Assembly: GCA_016865035.1 (NCBI GenBank)
Contig: CP018227.1
Location: forward strand, 3,067,501 to 3,131,500
DNA from: Kordiimonadales bacterium IMCC3096
Lineage (GTDB): Bacteria > Pseudomonadota > Alphaproteobacteria > Minwuiales > Minwuiaceae
Direction: 5' to 3'
Length of the DNA stretch: 64,000 bases
The notes beneath the pieces were generated by a model. It had not been told where the DNA came from. It saw nothing but the letters and a program-made list of their open reading frames with translations, and did not search any database. A program made the translations under genes and the position numbers. Shown here one piece after another: positions 45,034 to 54,688 of the stretch (within the stretch, counting starts at the first letter, position 1; the number at the start of each line of letters is the position of its first letter).

Positions 45034-46008
45034 CTACATGTAGAGGGCGCGCTGGTCTTCCATGCCCTTGTAGAGGTCGGCGACGAACTCGCCATAGCCG
45101 TTGAACAACTGGGTCGGCACACGCTTGCCACCGGTTCCGATCACCTCTTCGGTGGCCTGGCTCCAGCGGGGGTGTTTGACCTTCGGGTTCACATTGGCCC
45201 AGAAGCCGTATTCCCGCGCATTGATCTCTTCCCAGAAACTTGTCGGCTGTTCATCGGTGAAGGTGATGCGGACAATCGACTTGATGGACTTGAAGCCGTA
45301 TTTCCAGGGCAGGGCCAGACGCAGCGGCGCGCCCATCTGCTTCGGCAGCGGCTTGCCGTAGGCCCCTGTCACCAGGAACGGCAGTTCGTTGCGGGCCTCC
45401 GCCAGGGTCACTGCCTCGACATAGGGCCACGGATACCAGCGCTGGCGCTGGCCACTGGCGATTTCCTTGTCCAGGAAGGTCTCGAAGCGGACATAGCGGG
45501 CATTGCCGGTCGGCTCGGCCAGGTCGACCAGCTTCTGCAGCGGAAAGCCGCTCCAGGGCGCGACCATCGACCAGGCCTCGACACAACGGTGACGGTAGAC
45601 CCGCTCCTCCACCCCCAGACGGCGGATCAGCGCGTCAACGTCCCAGGTCTTGGCCTCCTTCACCATGCCGTCGATGGTGACGGTCCACGGACGCACCTTC
45701 AGATCCTGCGCGTCGCGGTAGATCCGCTTGTGCGAGCCGAATTCGTAGAAGTTGTTGTAGGTCAGGTTGACGTCTTCGTCGGTGATGTCGCGCTCCACCC
45801 GGTACCGCAGGTTCGGTGCCGCCGGATACATGTCCGCGGTGGGGATCAGTTCGTCCTCCGCCTGTGCCTGGCCGGACAGGCCCAGCGCCGACAGACCTAT
45901 GGCACCAAGGCCCATGCCCTTCAGCAGGGCGCGGCGATTGAGGAACACGCTCTCCGGCGTTGCGGCGCTTTCGGGAAGCTCCCAGCCACGTCTGTTGCGA
46001 ATGAGCAT
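45034..46008 (-). CDS. msrP: Periplasmic protein-methionine-sulfoxide reductase catalytic subunit MsrP
   Basis: Molybdopterin enzyme of 324 residues that repairs oxidised methionine in periplasmic proteins. A Tat signal is present (LNRRALLKGMGLGAIGLSALG, Arg25-Arg26, cleavage near AQA). The molybdenum-coordinating cysteine is Cys142 in HRCVEAWSMVAPW. AGGAGAT precedes the ATG at 46008. The usual haem partner gene msrQ is absent from both sides, so it must be located elsewhere or replaced. Converges with the PAS kinase. Confidence 0.94.
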   Translation of the reverse strand: MLIRNRRGWELPESAATPESVFLNRRALLKGMGLGAIGLSALGLSGQAQAEDELIPTADMYPAAPNLRYRVERDITDEDVNLTYNNFYEFGSHKRIYRDAQDLKVRPWTVTIDGMVKEAKTWDVDALIRRLGVEERVYRHRCVEAWSMVAPWSGFPLQKLVDLAEPTGNARYVRFETFLDKEIASGQRQRWYPWPYVEAVTLAEARNELPFLVTGAYGKPLPKQMGAPLRLALPWKYGFKSIKSIVRITFTDEQPTSFWEEINAREYGFWANVNPKVKHPRWSQATEEVIGTGGKRVPTQLFNGYGEFVADLYKGMEDQRALYM

Positions 46009-46081
46009 GCCTGATCTCCTGCGGAATTGGATATGCAACCAATAAGGCAACTCGCGGCGTGATCCGCAAATCAAGCGAACG

Positions 46082-46876
46082 TTATTCGAGCGTCAACTCG
46101 ATACTGCCGAGGGGGCCGAAGTCCGCCTTCAGGTGCTGCCCCTTGTGCGCGTCATAGACGACGATGGTCGTGCCGGTGGAGACCCGGTCGCCCGCCTTCA
46201 GCCCGTCACGCGCATAGACGGCGCGGACGTTGGCCAGCCAGGTCAGTGCATTCAACGGATGATCCATGACATTGATGCCCTGACCCTCCCGCACCAGCTC
46301 GCCGTCGGCGTAGAGGTTCACGGCCAGTTCGGCCAGGTCGATGTCCTGCCAGTTGCTGACCGGCGCGCCGTGCACCCAGGCTCCATGACTGCCATTGTCG
46401 GCAATGATCTGCAGCGGGCCGATGGTGGTCCAGTCCTGGAAGCGGCTGTCAACGATCTCGATCGCCGGGAAGGCCGCCGCCACCGCGTCCCCCACCGAAC
46501 CCGGATCATAGGGTGCCGCCGCCGCCGGCAGGTCCTCACCCATCAGGAAACCGACCTCCGCCTCGATCACCGTCATGAAGAAGTCGTCGGTGCTGAACGT
46601 CGCCGGAGACGGCTTCGACGTGTTCTCGAAGATGCCGCCGAAGAAGGGTTCGTGAACCCCGATCTGGCGCTGCGCGGTCTCGTTGGTGCACCCGATCTTC
46701 CAGCCGATCTGACGACCGCCGCCATTGGCGGAGATCGCCTTGCGGACGGCGGGCTGGACCGCGTAGGCCTCCGCGATATCGTCCGGCATGGCATCGGGGG
46801 GCAGCACCGGAATTCGTGTGCGACCGGTACGCGCCTGCATCAGGATTTCCGCCGCTCGCACCGCCCGTGTCGTCAT
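46082..46876 (-). CDS. 2-Keto-4-pentenoate hydratase family protein (MhpD-like)
   Basis: Enzyme of 264 residues of the 2-keto-4-pentenoate hydratase/2-oxohepta-3-ene-1,7-dioate hydratase group. Acidic metal ligands lie in VIEAEVGFLMGEDLP and AIEIVDSRF, and the glycine-rich TTIGPLQIIADNGSHGAWVHG and MDHPLNALTWLAN segments are typical. It normally hydrates a product of aromatic ring meta-cleavage, but no such pathway is adjacent. The ATG at 46876 overlaps the preceding EF-G-like stop (TGATG), tying it to that gene. Confidence 0.82.
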   Translation of the reverse strand: MTTRAVRAAEILMQARTGRTRIPVLPPDAMPDDIAEAYAVQPAVRKAISANGGGRQIGWKIGCTNETAQRQIGVHEPFFGGIFENTSKPSPATFSTDDFFMTVIEAEVGFLMGEDLPAAAAPYDPGSVGDAVAAAFPAIEIVDSRFQDWTTIGPLQIIADNGSHGAWVHGAPVSNWQDIDLAELAVNLYADGELVREGQGINVMDHPLNALTWLANVRAVYARDGLKAGDRVSTGTTIVVYDAHKGQHLKADFGPLGSIELTLE

Positions 46877-48888
46877 CACCCAGCTCCGATTGCCTGTTCC
46901 GCCGCCCTGCCGGAGAGTTCCTGCAGGCGGTCGAAATGAAACGTGAAGGTGCCGACACCCTGGGTCAAGGAGCGTATTTCGACGATCAGGTCCGACATTT
47001 CCGCCTGCGGCATGTGGGCGGAGACCTGATCCCAGCCGGGCCAGCCGGGACGCGCGTCATAACCCAGCAACTGGCCCCGCCGGGCGCTGACCATGTTGTT
47101 GATGGCCGCCGTATGATGGCTCGGCACCATGATCTCCACCTGCATGACCGGTTCCAGCAATACCGGATCACAGGCGGGCAGGCCCTCCGCCATGGCCGCG
47201 CGCCCTGCGGTCTTGAAGGCCATCTCGGAGCTGTCGACCTGATGATGCTTGCCGTCGGTCAGGGTCACGGCGATATCGACCACGGGGAAGCCCAGCGGGC
47301 CGCGTTTCAGGAACTCGGTCACGCCGGACTCGACCGCCGGGATGTACTGCTTCGGCACCACGCCGCCGCTGATGCTGTCATCGAAGTGAAAGCCCGATCC
47401 GCGGGGCAGGGGGCGAATGTCCAGCGTCACATCGCCGAACTGGCCGTGGCCGCCGGACTGCTTGCGATGCCTTGCCTGCTGCGTCACCGGTTTCCGGATC
47501 GTCTCCCGATAGGGCACGGCGGGCGGCGCGGTCTCCACGGCGATGCCATAGCGGCCCTGCAGACGGTCCACCGCCACCTTCAGATGCATGTCGCCCTGTC
47601 CCCAGAGCAGCATCTGATGCGTGTCCGGATCATGATCGACCGTCAGGCCCGGATCCTCCTCCTGCAATCGGGCGAGTGCGCCCGACAGCTTCACCTCGTC
47701 ATTGCGGTTGGCGACCGCGATCGCGGTCGCGAACACCGCCGGAAAGGCGGGGGCCTTGCGCAGTTCCGGTGCGCTGCCGGATGCCAGCACATCCCCTGTC
47801 GCCACGGCCTCCATCCGACCGAAGACGGCGATCTGGCCTGCGGAAACACTGTCGGCGCGGGTCGTGGTCATGCCGACGGTTCGTGACAGGCTGCCCACCC
47901 GCTCACCACTCAGTGTGTCGCCTTCCTTCACCGTGCCGGACCAGATCCGGGCCAGCGACAATTTTCCTCCATGCTGGGTCTGCCAGGTCTTCAGGACCTG
48001 CGCGACGGCTTCCGGTGCATCCGGATCCGCGCCGGCGCGCAGGGCGGCGGCCCGATGGTCGGGCACCTCATGGCGGATCGCCTTCAGCAGGCGGCGCACG
48101 CCATTGTCGTGTTCCGCCGCACCCAGCAGCACGGAAACGATGCGGCCTTCCTGCAGGTTCTCGGTCAGATCCCGAAAGACCTCGGCCTTCTCCGGCTCGA
48201 TATCCTCCAGCAGTTCCTCCATCAGGTGATCATCGAAATCCGCGAGCTGTTCCAGCATGGCAAAACGGGCTTCACCCTGCAGTTCGATCTGGTCGGCGCT
48301 CGCATCCACCTGTTCGGAGGGTGCGCCCTCGCGGTAGAGATAGGTCCGGTTCTGGGCCAGATCGACATAGCCGACGACCGTCTCGTCGCGGGTCAGCGGC
48401 AGGTGACGCAGGATCAGCGGCTTGTCGGAGATGGCCTGCAGGGCCTCGATGACGGGCTGAACCTCGCCGGTTGCCCGGTCCACCTTGTTCACGAAGATGA
48501 AGCGCGGAATACCCAGGTCATCCAGCAGTTTCAGCCAGGGCAGCAGGGTCGTGGCCCTGGCCGGGTCCGCCTCGCAGACGACAACGGCGGCATCGACACC
48601 GATCAGGGCATGCGCGGCCTCCTGCACGAATTCGATGGAGCCGGGACAGTCGATGAAGGTGATTTCCTCATCCAGATACCGGGTCGTCGCCGCATTGCAC
48701 TCGACCCCCATCTGCCGCGCGCGGGCCTCCGGTGCGCTGTCGCCAACGGTGTTGCCGTCCCTGACCGTGCCCTTGCGGTCGATGGCACCGGTGACATGCA
48801 GCAGGCTTTCCAGCAGGGACGTCTTGCCGCTGAGGTAGGGTCCGATCAATGCCACGTTGCGAGGGCCCCGGGGCCGTGCGTCTGCCAT
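46876..48888 (-). CDS. EF-G-like translational GTPase paralogue
   Basis: Cytoplasmic protein of 670 residues with the EF-G/TetM domain order: G domain (1-260), a domain II region, and C-terminal domains III-V (GHGQFGDVTLDIRPLPRGSGFHF marks domain IV, and VGTFTFHFDRLQEL the end of domain V). The P-loop is GPYLSGKT (16-23) and G4 is NKVD (134-137). G3 is DCPGS (80-84) instead of DTPGH, so the GTPase histidine is serine. This branch is known in alphaproteobacteria alongside the standard fusA product. Start 48888 follows GGGAG. It overlaps the MhpD-like gene. Confidence 0.88.
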   Translation of the reverse strand: MADARPRGPRNVALIGPYLSGKTSLLESLLHVTGAIDRKGTVRDGNTVGDSAPEARARQMGVECNAATTRYLDEEITFIDCPGSIEFVQEAAHALIGVDAAVVVCEADPARATTLLPWLKLLDDLGIPRFIFVNKVDRATGEVQPVIEALQAISDKPLILRHLPLTRDETVVGYVDLAQNRTYLYREGAPSEQVDASADQIELQGEARFAMLEQLADFDDHLMEELLEDIEPEKAEVFRDLTENLQEGRIVSVLLGAAEHDNGVRRLLKAIRHEVPDHRAAALRAGADPDAPEAVAQVLKTWQTQHGGKLSLARIWSGTVKEGDTLSGERVGSLSRTVGMTTTRADSVSAGQIAVFGRMEAVATGDVLASGSAPELRKAPAFPAVFATAIAVANRNDEVKLSGALARLQEEDPGLTVDHDPDTHQMLLWGQGDMHLKVAVDRLQGRYGIAVETAPPAVPYRETIRKPVTQQARHRKQSGGHGQFGDVTLDIRPLPRGSGFHFDDSISGGVVPKQYIPAVESGVTEFLKRGPLGFPVVDIAVTLTDGKHHQVDSSEMAFKTAGRAAMAEGLPACDPVLLEPVMQVEIMVPSHHTAAINNMVSARRGQLLGYDARPGWPGWDQVSAHMPQAEMSDLIVEIRSLTQGVGTFTFHFDRLQELSGRAAEQAIGAG

Positions 48889-49049
48889 CTTCCGTCTCCC
48901 GTGCAGGTTTCTTTGCTTATTTCTTTTTTCAATCGTCCCGCCGCCGCCGGGTTTACGCAAGGGCAATCTGTGCGGGATCGGGTCCGGGGCGGGCTTTGCT
49001 GTTGTGTCGATTCCTTCTGGCCCGTACATTGACGGCGTCCGATTGAACC

Positions 49050-49255
49050 CAGCGGGAGAGATCAGTCCGGTATCCGGTGACGGATGCGGGACGGACGCCG
49101 AAGGAGCAACCGCCCCGGAAACTCTCAGGCAAACGGACCGTTGGGTGACGGCACTCTGGAAAGCGGAGCAGGTCTGCGGATCTGTTCTCACCGAAGGGGT
49201 ACGACCGGCGGCAGCCGTGCCGGTCCAGTCTCTCAGGTCCCACGACAGAGGGGGC
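49050..49255 (+). ncRNA. Tandem glycine riboswitch (two aptamers)
   Basis: Two consecutive glycine aptamers precede gcvT. The first has GGGAGAG (49054-49060), GCCGAAGGAGCAA (49097 on) and ACTCTCAGG (49121-49129), closed near 49164 by CACTCTGGAAAGC. The second begins about 49165 and contains CACCGAAGGGGTA (49189 on), then TCTCTCAGG (to about 49238) and GACAGAGG. Cooperative glycine binding is expected to turn on the glycine cleavage genes. The rest of the 429-base gap (48889-49049) shows no feature I can support. Confidence 0.95.
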
Positions 49256-49317
49256 GTGCCGACCATGACCCTGCCGGGTCCTGGCGTGGCGCGAACCTGA
49301 GTCCGAGGGAGCCAGCG

Positions 49318-50433
49318 ATGAGTGCCGACAGCGATACCGACCAGACGATCCTGAAGACCCCGCTCAACGACCTGCATCGCGCGCTTGGCGGGCGCATGGT
49401 GCCGTTTGCCCGGTATGACATGCCGGTACAGTTCGATGGCATCATGGCGGAGCATACCCACACGCGCACCGCCGCCGGGCTGTTCGATGTCTCCCACATG
49501 GGCCAGGTGCGGCTGGTGGGCGAAGGTGCCGATGTGGCGCTGGAACGTCTGATCCCCAGCAATGTCAGGGAACTGAAGCCGGGCAAGCAGCGCTACAGCC
49601 TGTTTCTGAACGATGACGGTGGCATCCTCGACGATCTGATGATCACGCGACGCGAAGATGACCTGCTGCTGGTCGTCAATGCGGCCTGCAAGGACGCCGA
49701 TATCGCCCATCTCACTGCCTCGATGCCGACGGGCGTTGCCGTGGTGCCGATGCCGGAGCGGGCCTTGCTGGCCCTGCAGGGGCCTGACGCCGTCGCCGTG
49801 CTGGACGCGCTGGTGCCGGGTGTTGCCGAACTGACCTTCATGACATCAGGCAGTTTCGACTGGGACGTGGCCGACCTCTGGATTTCCCGTTCCGGTTACA
49901 CCGGGGAGGATGGTTGCGAGATCTCCGTTCCCGAGGGCAGGGCGGTGGCGCTGGCGGAGGCACTGCTGGCGGATGCGCGGGTGAAGCCCATCGGCCTCGG
50001 CGCCCGCGACTCGCTCAGGCTGGAGGCCGGGCTGTGCCTCTATGGCCACGACATCGACACGACCACGTCCCCGGTGGAGGCCAACCTGCAATGGGCGATG
50101 CAGAAGCGGCGTCGCGAGGCCGGTGACTTTCCGGGCGGTGCGCGCATCCTGCGCGAGCTGGCCGAAGGCCCGTCGCGTCGCCGGGTCGGGCTGAAACCCG
50201 AAGGTCGTGCCCCCATTCGCGAGGGCGCTGCCATTCTCGACGCCGATGGCGCGAACGTCGGTGCCATCACGTCCGGTGGCTTCGGTCCCAGTGTCGGCGG
50301 ACCCGTCGCCATGGGCTATGTCGAGACCCGGCTGGCCGAACCCGGGACGGCACTGTTCGCGGAGCAGCGCGGCAAGTCCCTGCCGCTGCAGGTCGCGACG
50401 CTGCCGTTCTCACCCCACAATTACAAACGCTGA
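49318..50433 (+). CDS. gcvT: Glycine cleavage system T protein (aminomethyltransferase)
   Basis: Folate-dependent aminomethyltransferase of 371 residues that releases ammonia and passes the methylene unit to tetrahydrofolate. The segments LFDVSHMGQV, NDDGGILDDLMI, SRSGYTGEDGCEISV and PIGLGARDSLRLEAGLCLYGHD are diagnostic for GcvT. A GAGGGAG site lies about eight bases before the ATG, and the tandem glycine riboswitch precedes it. Followed by gcvH after 48 bases. Confidence 0.96.
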   Translation: MSADSDTDQTILKTPLNDLHRALGGRMVPFARYDMPVQFDGIMAEHTHTRTAAGLFDVSHMGQVRLVGEGADVALERLIPSNVRELKPGKQRYSLFLNDDGGILDDLMITRREDDLLLVVNAACKDADIAHLTASMPTGVAVVPMPERALLALQGPDAVAVLDALVPGVAELTFMTSGSFDWDVADLWISRSGYTGEDGCEISVPEGRAVALAEALLADARVKPIGLGARDSLRLEAGLCLYGHDIDTTTSPVEANLQWAMQKRRREAGDFPGGARILRELAEGPSRRRVGLKPEGRAPIREGAAILDADGANVGAITSGGFGPSVGGPVAMGYVETRLAEPGTALFAEQRGKSLPLQVATLPFSPHNYKR

Positions 50434-50481
50434 AACCCGACAGGAACCTTACCCCGTCACATGCCGCGCAGGAGGGCATCA

Positions 50482-50859
50482 ATGTCAGATCGCAAGTACA
50501 CCAAGGATCACGAATGGATCGAAGTCTCCGGGGGGGAGGCCACGATCGGGATCAGTGACTACGCGCAGGACCAGCTTGGCGATGTCGTCTATGTCGATCT
50601 GCCGGACGTCGGCCAGCAGGTGGAGAAGGGGGCGGAGGCTGCCGTCATCGAGTCGGTCAAGGCCGCCAGTGAGGTCTACGCCCCCGCGTCGGGTGAGGTC
50701 ACGGCACGGAACGATGCGCTGGACGACAATCCGGCCTTGGTGAACGAGAGCGCCGAGAGTGATGGCTGGTTCTATCGCATGAAGCTGTCGAACATGTCCG
50801 ACCTCGACGGACTGATGGACGCCGAAGCCTATGCCGCTTTCGTGGAGGCGCTGGACTGA
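50482..50859 (+). CDS. gcvH: Glycine cleavage system H protein (lipoyl carrier)
   Basis: Carrier protein of 125 residues that shuttles the aminomethyl group on a lipoyl arm. The lipoylated lysine is Lys60 in [12 protein letters not shown]. The opening [11 protein letters not shown] is typical. Start 50482 was chosen over the ATG at 50461 because AGGAGG lies directly upstream of it and it matches the family start. Its stop overlaps the gcvPA start (TGATG). Confidence 0.97.
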   Translation: MSDRKYTKDHEWIEVSGGEATIGISDYAQDQLGDVVYVDLPDVGQQVEKGAEAAVIESVKAASEVYAPASGEVTARNDALDDNPALVNESAESDGWFYRMKLSNMSDLDGLMDAEAYAAFVEALD

Positions 50860-52205
50860 TGCGCTATCTCCCGCAGACGCCCGACGACCGGGCCGCGATG
50901 CTGTCGGCCATCGGTGTCGGCAGTATTGACGAACTGTTCCGCGACGTACCTGCCGCGGTTCTGAATGCCCCCATCGACAGCCTGCCCGATCATCAGGGCG
51001 AGATGGCGGTGGAGCGGCATTTCCAGGGCTTCGCGCGGGAGAACCTGAGTCCGGCCAGTGCGCCGTGCTTCATCGGCGCCGGGGCCTATCACCACCATGT
51101 ACCGGCGACCGTGGACCATCTGATCCAGCGGTCGGAGTTCCTGACCTCCTACACCCCCTATCAGCCGGAGATCAGCCAGGGGACCCTGCAGTACCTGTTC
51201 GAGTTCCAGACCCAGGTGGCGCTGCTGACCGGCATGGATGTGGCCAATGCCTCCATGTACGACGGCGCGACGGCAACATCGGAAGCGGTGCTGATGGCGC
51301 ACCGGATCACCAAGCGCAAGAAGTCGATCATCTCCGGCCGGCTGCATCCGCACTACCGGGAGACGACCGAGACCCTGTTGCGTTTCACGCCCTACGACCT
51401 GGAGGTCCGCGATCCGGTCATCGGGGGGCAGGGCGGCCTGGCGGATGCCATCGACAAGGACACGGCCTGTGTCGTTGTCCAGAACCCGGACGTGTTCGGA
51501 GAGTTCAAGGACCTCACCGATCTGGCCGAGGCCTGTCACGCGCAGGGTGCCCTGCTGGTTGTGGCGGTGACGGAGGTCGTCTCGCTCGGCCTGGTGACGC
51601 CGCCGGGTGCCATGGGGGCTGACATCGTGACCGCAGAGGGGCAGAGCCTCGGCGTGCCGCTGTCGTTCGGCGGGCCGCATGTGGGCCTGTTTGCCTGCCG
51701 CCAGAAGTATGTGCGCCAGATGCCTGGCCGTCTGGCCGGTGAAACGCTCGATGCCGACGGCAAGCGCGGCTATGTGCTGACGCTGAACGCGCGGGAACAG
51801 CATATCCGGCGCGAGAAGGCGACCAGCAACATCTGCACCAATGCGGGGCTCTGTGCGCTGGCGTTCTGCATCCATGTCACCCTGCTGGGCGAAGCCGGGA
51901 TGACCGGGCTGGCGGAGGTCAATCACCGCACGGCATCCCTGCTGGCGGAGCGGCTGACCGCCCTGCCGGACGTGAAACTGCTGACAGAGCATTTCTTCAA
52001 CGAATTCGCGCTCGACATCGGGCGGCCCGCCGCGCCGGTCGTGGAGGCACTGGCGGCGCTCGGCATCCTGGGCGGTGTCCCGGCGTCGCGTCTGTTTCCG
52101 GGGGAGCCAAGTCTGGAGAATGTCCTGATTCTGGCGGCCACGGAAACGGTGTCGGAGGCCGATATCGACAGGCTTGTCGGCGCATTGCAGGAGATTTCGG
52201 CATGA
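50859..52205 (+). CDS. gcvPA: Glycine dehydrogenase (decarboxylating) subunit 1
   Basis: N-terminal half of the PLP-dependent glycine decarboxylase P protein, 448 residues, forming a heterotetramer with GcvPB. It opens [19 protein letters not shown] and contains [19 protein letters not shown] and [28 protein letters not shown], both typical. No PLP lysine is expected in this subunit. It starts inside the gcvH stop and ends overlapping gcvPB (ATGA). The split form contrasts with the single long P protein of many bacteria. Confidence 0.96.
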   Translation: MRYLPQTPDDRAAMLSAIGVGSIDELFRDVPAAVLNAPIDSLPDHQGEMAVERHFQGFARENLSPASAPCFIGAGAYHHHVPATVDHLIQRSEFLTSYTPYQPEISQGTLQYLFEFQTQVALLTGMDVANASMYDGATATSEAVLMAHRITKRKKSIISGRLHPHYRETTETLLRFTPYDLEVRDPVIGGQGGLADAIDKDTACVVVQNPDVFGEFKDLTDLAEACHAQGALLVVAVTEVVSLGLVTPPGAMGADIVTAEGQSLGVPLSFGGPHVGLFACRQKYVRQMPGRLAGETLDADGKRGYVLTLNAREQHIRREKATSNICTNAGLCALAFCIHVTLLGEAGMTGLAEVNHRTASLLAERLTALPDVKLLTEHFFNEFALDIGRPAAPVVEALAALGILGGVPASRLFPGEPSLENVLILAATETVSEADIDRLVGALQEISA

Positions 52206-53713
52206 ACATCGAACGCACGACCATCTCCGGCGCGCGCGGTCTGGACCGTGATGAGCCACTGAGTTTCGAACAGGATGCGCCGGGACGGACCGGGGTGGAC
52301 CTGCCCGCCGCGCCGGATGCACCGGACCGGCTGGGCAGCCTGCGGCGACAGGGTGGCATCGGCCTGCCAGGCCTGGCGGAGCCGCAGGTGGTGCGCCACT
52401 TCGTGCGCCTCAGCCGCATGAACTACGCCATCGACTACGGTCTCTATCCGCTCGGATCCTGCACCATGAAGCACAATCCGCGTCTGAACGAGCGGCTGGC
52501 CCGCCTGCCGGGTATCGGTGACGTGCATCCGATGCAGCCGACGTCGACCACCCAGGGCGTGCTGCGCCTGATGTCGGAGCTGGCGCACTGGCTCACCGAA
52601 CTGACCGGCATGGCAACCGTCGCCATGACCCCGGGCGCCGGTGCGCAGGGGGAGATGTGCGGCATGATGGCGATCCGCGCGGCGCATGAGGCGCGCGGCG
52701 AGCCGCGGAAGCGGGTGCTGGTGCCCGAATCCGCCCATGGCACCAATCCGGCCACGGCGGCGATCTGCGGCTATGAGGTCGACAGCATCCCGGCCACCGC
52801 AGACGGGCGTGTCGACATGGCGGCGTTCGAGGCCAAGCTGGGTCCGGATGTGGCTGGGCTGATGCTGACCAATCCCAATACCTGCGGCCTGTTCGAACGT
52901 GACATCATCCGGATCGCCGAGCTGATCCACGGTGTCGGCGGCTACTTCTATTGTGACGGGGCCAACTTCAACGCCATCGTCGGCAAGGTGCGGCCCGGCG
53001 ACCTGGGCATCGATGCGATGCACATCAACCTGCACAAGACCTTCTCCACGCCGCATGGCGGTGGTGGTCCGGGTTCGGGGCCGGTGGTGTTCTCCGAGGC
53101 GCTGGCACCCTATGCGCCGCTGCCGAAGGTGGTACAGCGCGACGGCCGCTACGAACTGGTCGAGCAGGAAGACGGTCCCCGCGTCGGACGCATGAAGGGC
53201 TTCCATGGCCAGTTCGGCATGTTCGTACGGGCGCTGGCCTACATGCAGAGCCATGGCCGGGATGGCCTGAAGCAGGTTGCCGAGGATGCCGTGCTGAATG
53301 CCAATTATGTCATGGAGAAGCTGAAGGACCTGCTGCCGCCGGCTTACCCCGGGCCCTGCATGCACGAGGTACTGGTGTCGGATCGCGGTCTGGACGGTAC
53401 CGGTGTCGAGACCATGGATCTGGCAAAGGCGCTGATCGACGAGGGCTATCACCCGATGACGGTCTATTTCCCGCTGATCGTCCATGGCGCGATGCTGATC
53501 GAACCGACGGAAACCGAAACGCGGGAGACCCTGGACAGTTTCATCGGCGTCATGCGTGGTCTGGTCGAACAGGCAAGGGCCGGTGAGGAAACGGCTTACT
53601 TCAAGGCGGCACCTGTCATGACCCCGCGTCGGCGCCTGGACGAGACGCTGGCAGCCCGGAAGCCGGTTCTGCGCTGGGTGCCCGAAGCGCCTGTCGCCGA
53701 AGCGGCCGAGTAG
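52202..53713 (+). CDS. gcvPB: Glycine dehydrogenase (decarboxylating) subunit 2, PLP-binding
   Basis: C-terminal half of the P protein, 503 residues, carrying the cofactor. The PLP lysine is Lys279 in [15 protein letters not shown]. The segments [26 protein letters not shown], and [13 protein letters not shown] are conserved in GcvPB. It completes the glycine cleavage set except for the L protein, which is usually shared with other complexes and is not here. Confidence 0.97.
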   Translation: MNIERTTISGARGLDRDEPLSFEQDAPGRTGVDLPAAPDAPDRLGSLRRQGGIGLPGLAEPQVVRHFVRLSRMNYAIDYGLYPLGSCTMKHNPRLNERLARLPGIGDVHPMQPTSTTQGVLRLMSELAHWLTELTGMATVAMTPGAGAQGEMCGMMAIRAAHEARGEPRKRVLVPESAHGTNPATAAICGYEVDSIPATADGRVDMAAFEAKLGPDVAGLMLTNPNTCGLFERDIIRIAELIHGVGGYFYCDGANFNAIVGKVRPGDLGIDAMHINLHKTFSTPHGGGGPGSGPVVFSEALAPYAPLPKVVQRDGRYELVEQEDGPRVGRMKGFHGQFGMFVRALAYMQSHGRDGLKQVAEDAVLNANYVMEKLKDLLPPAYPGPCMHEVLVSDRGLDGTGVETMDLAKALIDEGYHPMTVYFPLIVHGAMLIEPTETETRETLDSFIGVMRGLVEQARAGEETAYFKAAPVMTPRRRLDETLAARKPVLRWVPEAPVAEAAE

Positions 53714-53722
53714 GCCCGGCGG

Positions 53723-54157
53723 ATGGCTGGGTTCGAGGTCGATCCGCGTCTGCTTGCCGACAGTGTCGAGGTCATGGACCTGCCGCTCTGTGCGGTGCGG
53801 CTGGTGGACGACAGCCGCTGGCCATGGGTGCTTCTGATCCCGCGGCGGGCCGGGGCACGGGAACTGTTCGATCTGGATGCCCCGGATCGCGCGCTGCTGG
53901 TCGAGGAAGCTGCAGGGGTGGCGCGGGCGCTGACCGGGGTTGGTCCGTGCGACAAGACCAACATCGCCACTCTGGGCAACATGGTGCCCCAGATGCACGT
54001 CCATGTGATTGCCCGTCAGATCGGCGACGCCGCTTGGCCAGGCCCGGTCTGGGGCATTGGAAAGCCGGTTCCCTACAGTCGGGCAGAACGTGTATTGACC
54101 GCAGAGACCGTGCGCGTCCTGATTGAGACAGAATTTGTGAACGACGTATCGGAATGA
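53723..54157 (+). CDS. HIT-domain protein with Gln in the first triad position
   Basis: Histidine-triad nucleotide hydrolase-like protein of 144 residues. The active-site strand is VPQMHVHVIARQ: residue 90 is Gln where the first His of the HxHxH triad is expected, while His92 (nucleophile position) and His94 remain. The surrounding DDSRWPWVLLIPRR and NMVPQ motifs fit the HIT family. The nucleotide substrate is unknown. It starts nine bases after gcvPB and may be co-transcribed with it. There is no strong ribosome site before the ATG, so coupling is possible. Confidence 0.85.
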   Translation: MAGFEVDPRLLADSVEVMDLPLCAVRLVDDSRWPWVLLIPRRAGARELFDLDAPDRALLVEEAAGVARALTGVGPCDKTNIATLGNMVPQMHVHVIARQIGDAAWPGPVWGIGKPVPYSRAERVLTAETVRVLIETEFVNDVSE

Positions 54158-54175
54158 GACTCAGGAGACGCTGAA

Positions 54176-54565
54176 ATGGACTTCCCGACGCTGAAGCTCG
54201 GTCGCAAGCCGAACCAGTTCCTGATGGCACCCGAGGGTCTGTGTCAGGCGGCGATCCCGCATGCGGAAAGTCCGGTCTTTGACGTGCCCGCTGCTGATCT
54301 GATGCGTCGTCTGCTGGACATTGCGGAAGGTGAGGAGCGGGTCAGCATCAAGGAAGTTTCGGAAGAGACCCTGGCCGTGAAACTTGTTGCAAGGTCAAAG
54401 GTATTCCGATTTCCGGACATTATCGATTGCCAGATCCTGCCAGTCGATTCCGACCGTTCCACACTGGCCGTATATTCCCGCGCGCGCTTCGGATATCGGG
54501 ATTTCGGGGTGAACCGCGCCCGCGTCTCACGGTGGGTTCAGCGTCTGAATCAGCACACCACCTGA
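54176..54565 (+). CDS. DUF1499 family protein
   Basis: Protein of 129 residues with the DUF1499 pattern: PNQFLMAPEGLC near the start, VFRFPDIIDCQIL in the middle and the closing VYSRARFGYRDFGVNRARVSRWVQRL. Function is unknown. No signal peptide is visible, although family members are often membrane-linked. AGGAGA precedes the ATG. It follows the HIT gene by 18 bases and may belong to the tail of the gcv transcript. Confidence 0.78.
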   Translation: MDFPTLKLGRKPNQFLMAPEGLCQAAIPHAESPVFDVPAADLMRRLLDIAEGEERVSIKEVSEETLAVKLVARSKVFRFPDIIDCQILPVDSDRSTLAVYSRARFGYRDFGVNRARVSRWVQRLNQHTT

Positions 54566-54632
54566 CAGGGATCGCCTGTTGGCATGTGACCGGCGTCACA
54601 CCCCTAACAGGAGATTAACAATCATCCAATTC

Positions 54633-54648
54633 TGGCATTTCCCTTGCC
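54633..54648 (+). promoter_or_regulatory. Candidate sigma-54 promoter before PAS gene
   Basis: TGGCATTTCCCTTGCC at 54633-54648 has GG (54634-54635) and GC (54646-54647) separated by ten bases, the strict -24/-12 spacing, in the right flanking context (TGGCA and TTGC). Predicted start is near 54659, giving a leader of about 30 bases to the ATG at 54689. A CCCTTG repeat (54641-54658) overlaps it. No upstream activator site was identified. Confidence 0.45.
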
Positions 54649-54688
54649 CTTGCCCTTGCAAGTTGCGTTTGCGTAAAGGGGGAGATCA

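Noticed and set aside
48889-49710. Upstream in-frame extension of the EF-G-like gene
   Set aside because: It would cover the glycine riboswitch and part of gcvT on the opposite strand. The ATG at 48888 has a proper ribosome site and begins the conserved G domain.
51923-54004. Minus-strand open frame of 693 codons
   Set aside because: It is antisense to gcvPA, gcvPB and the HIT gene, and shows no domain or initiation site.
54641-54658. CCCTTG triplet repeat as a phase-variable tract
   Set aside because: Only three units, and outside a coding frame. It overlaps the sigma-54-like site and needs no separate explanation.
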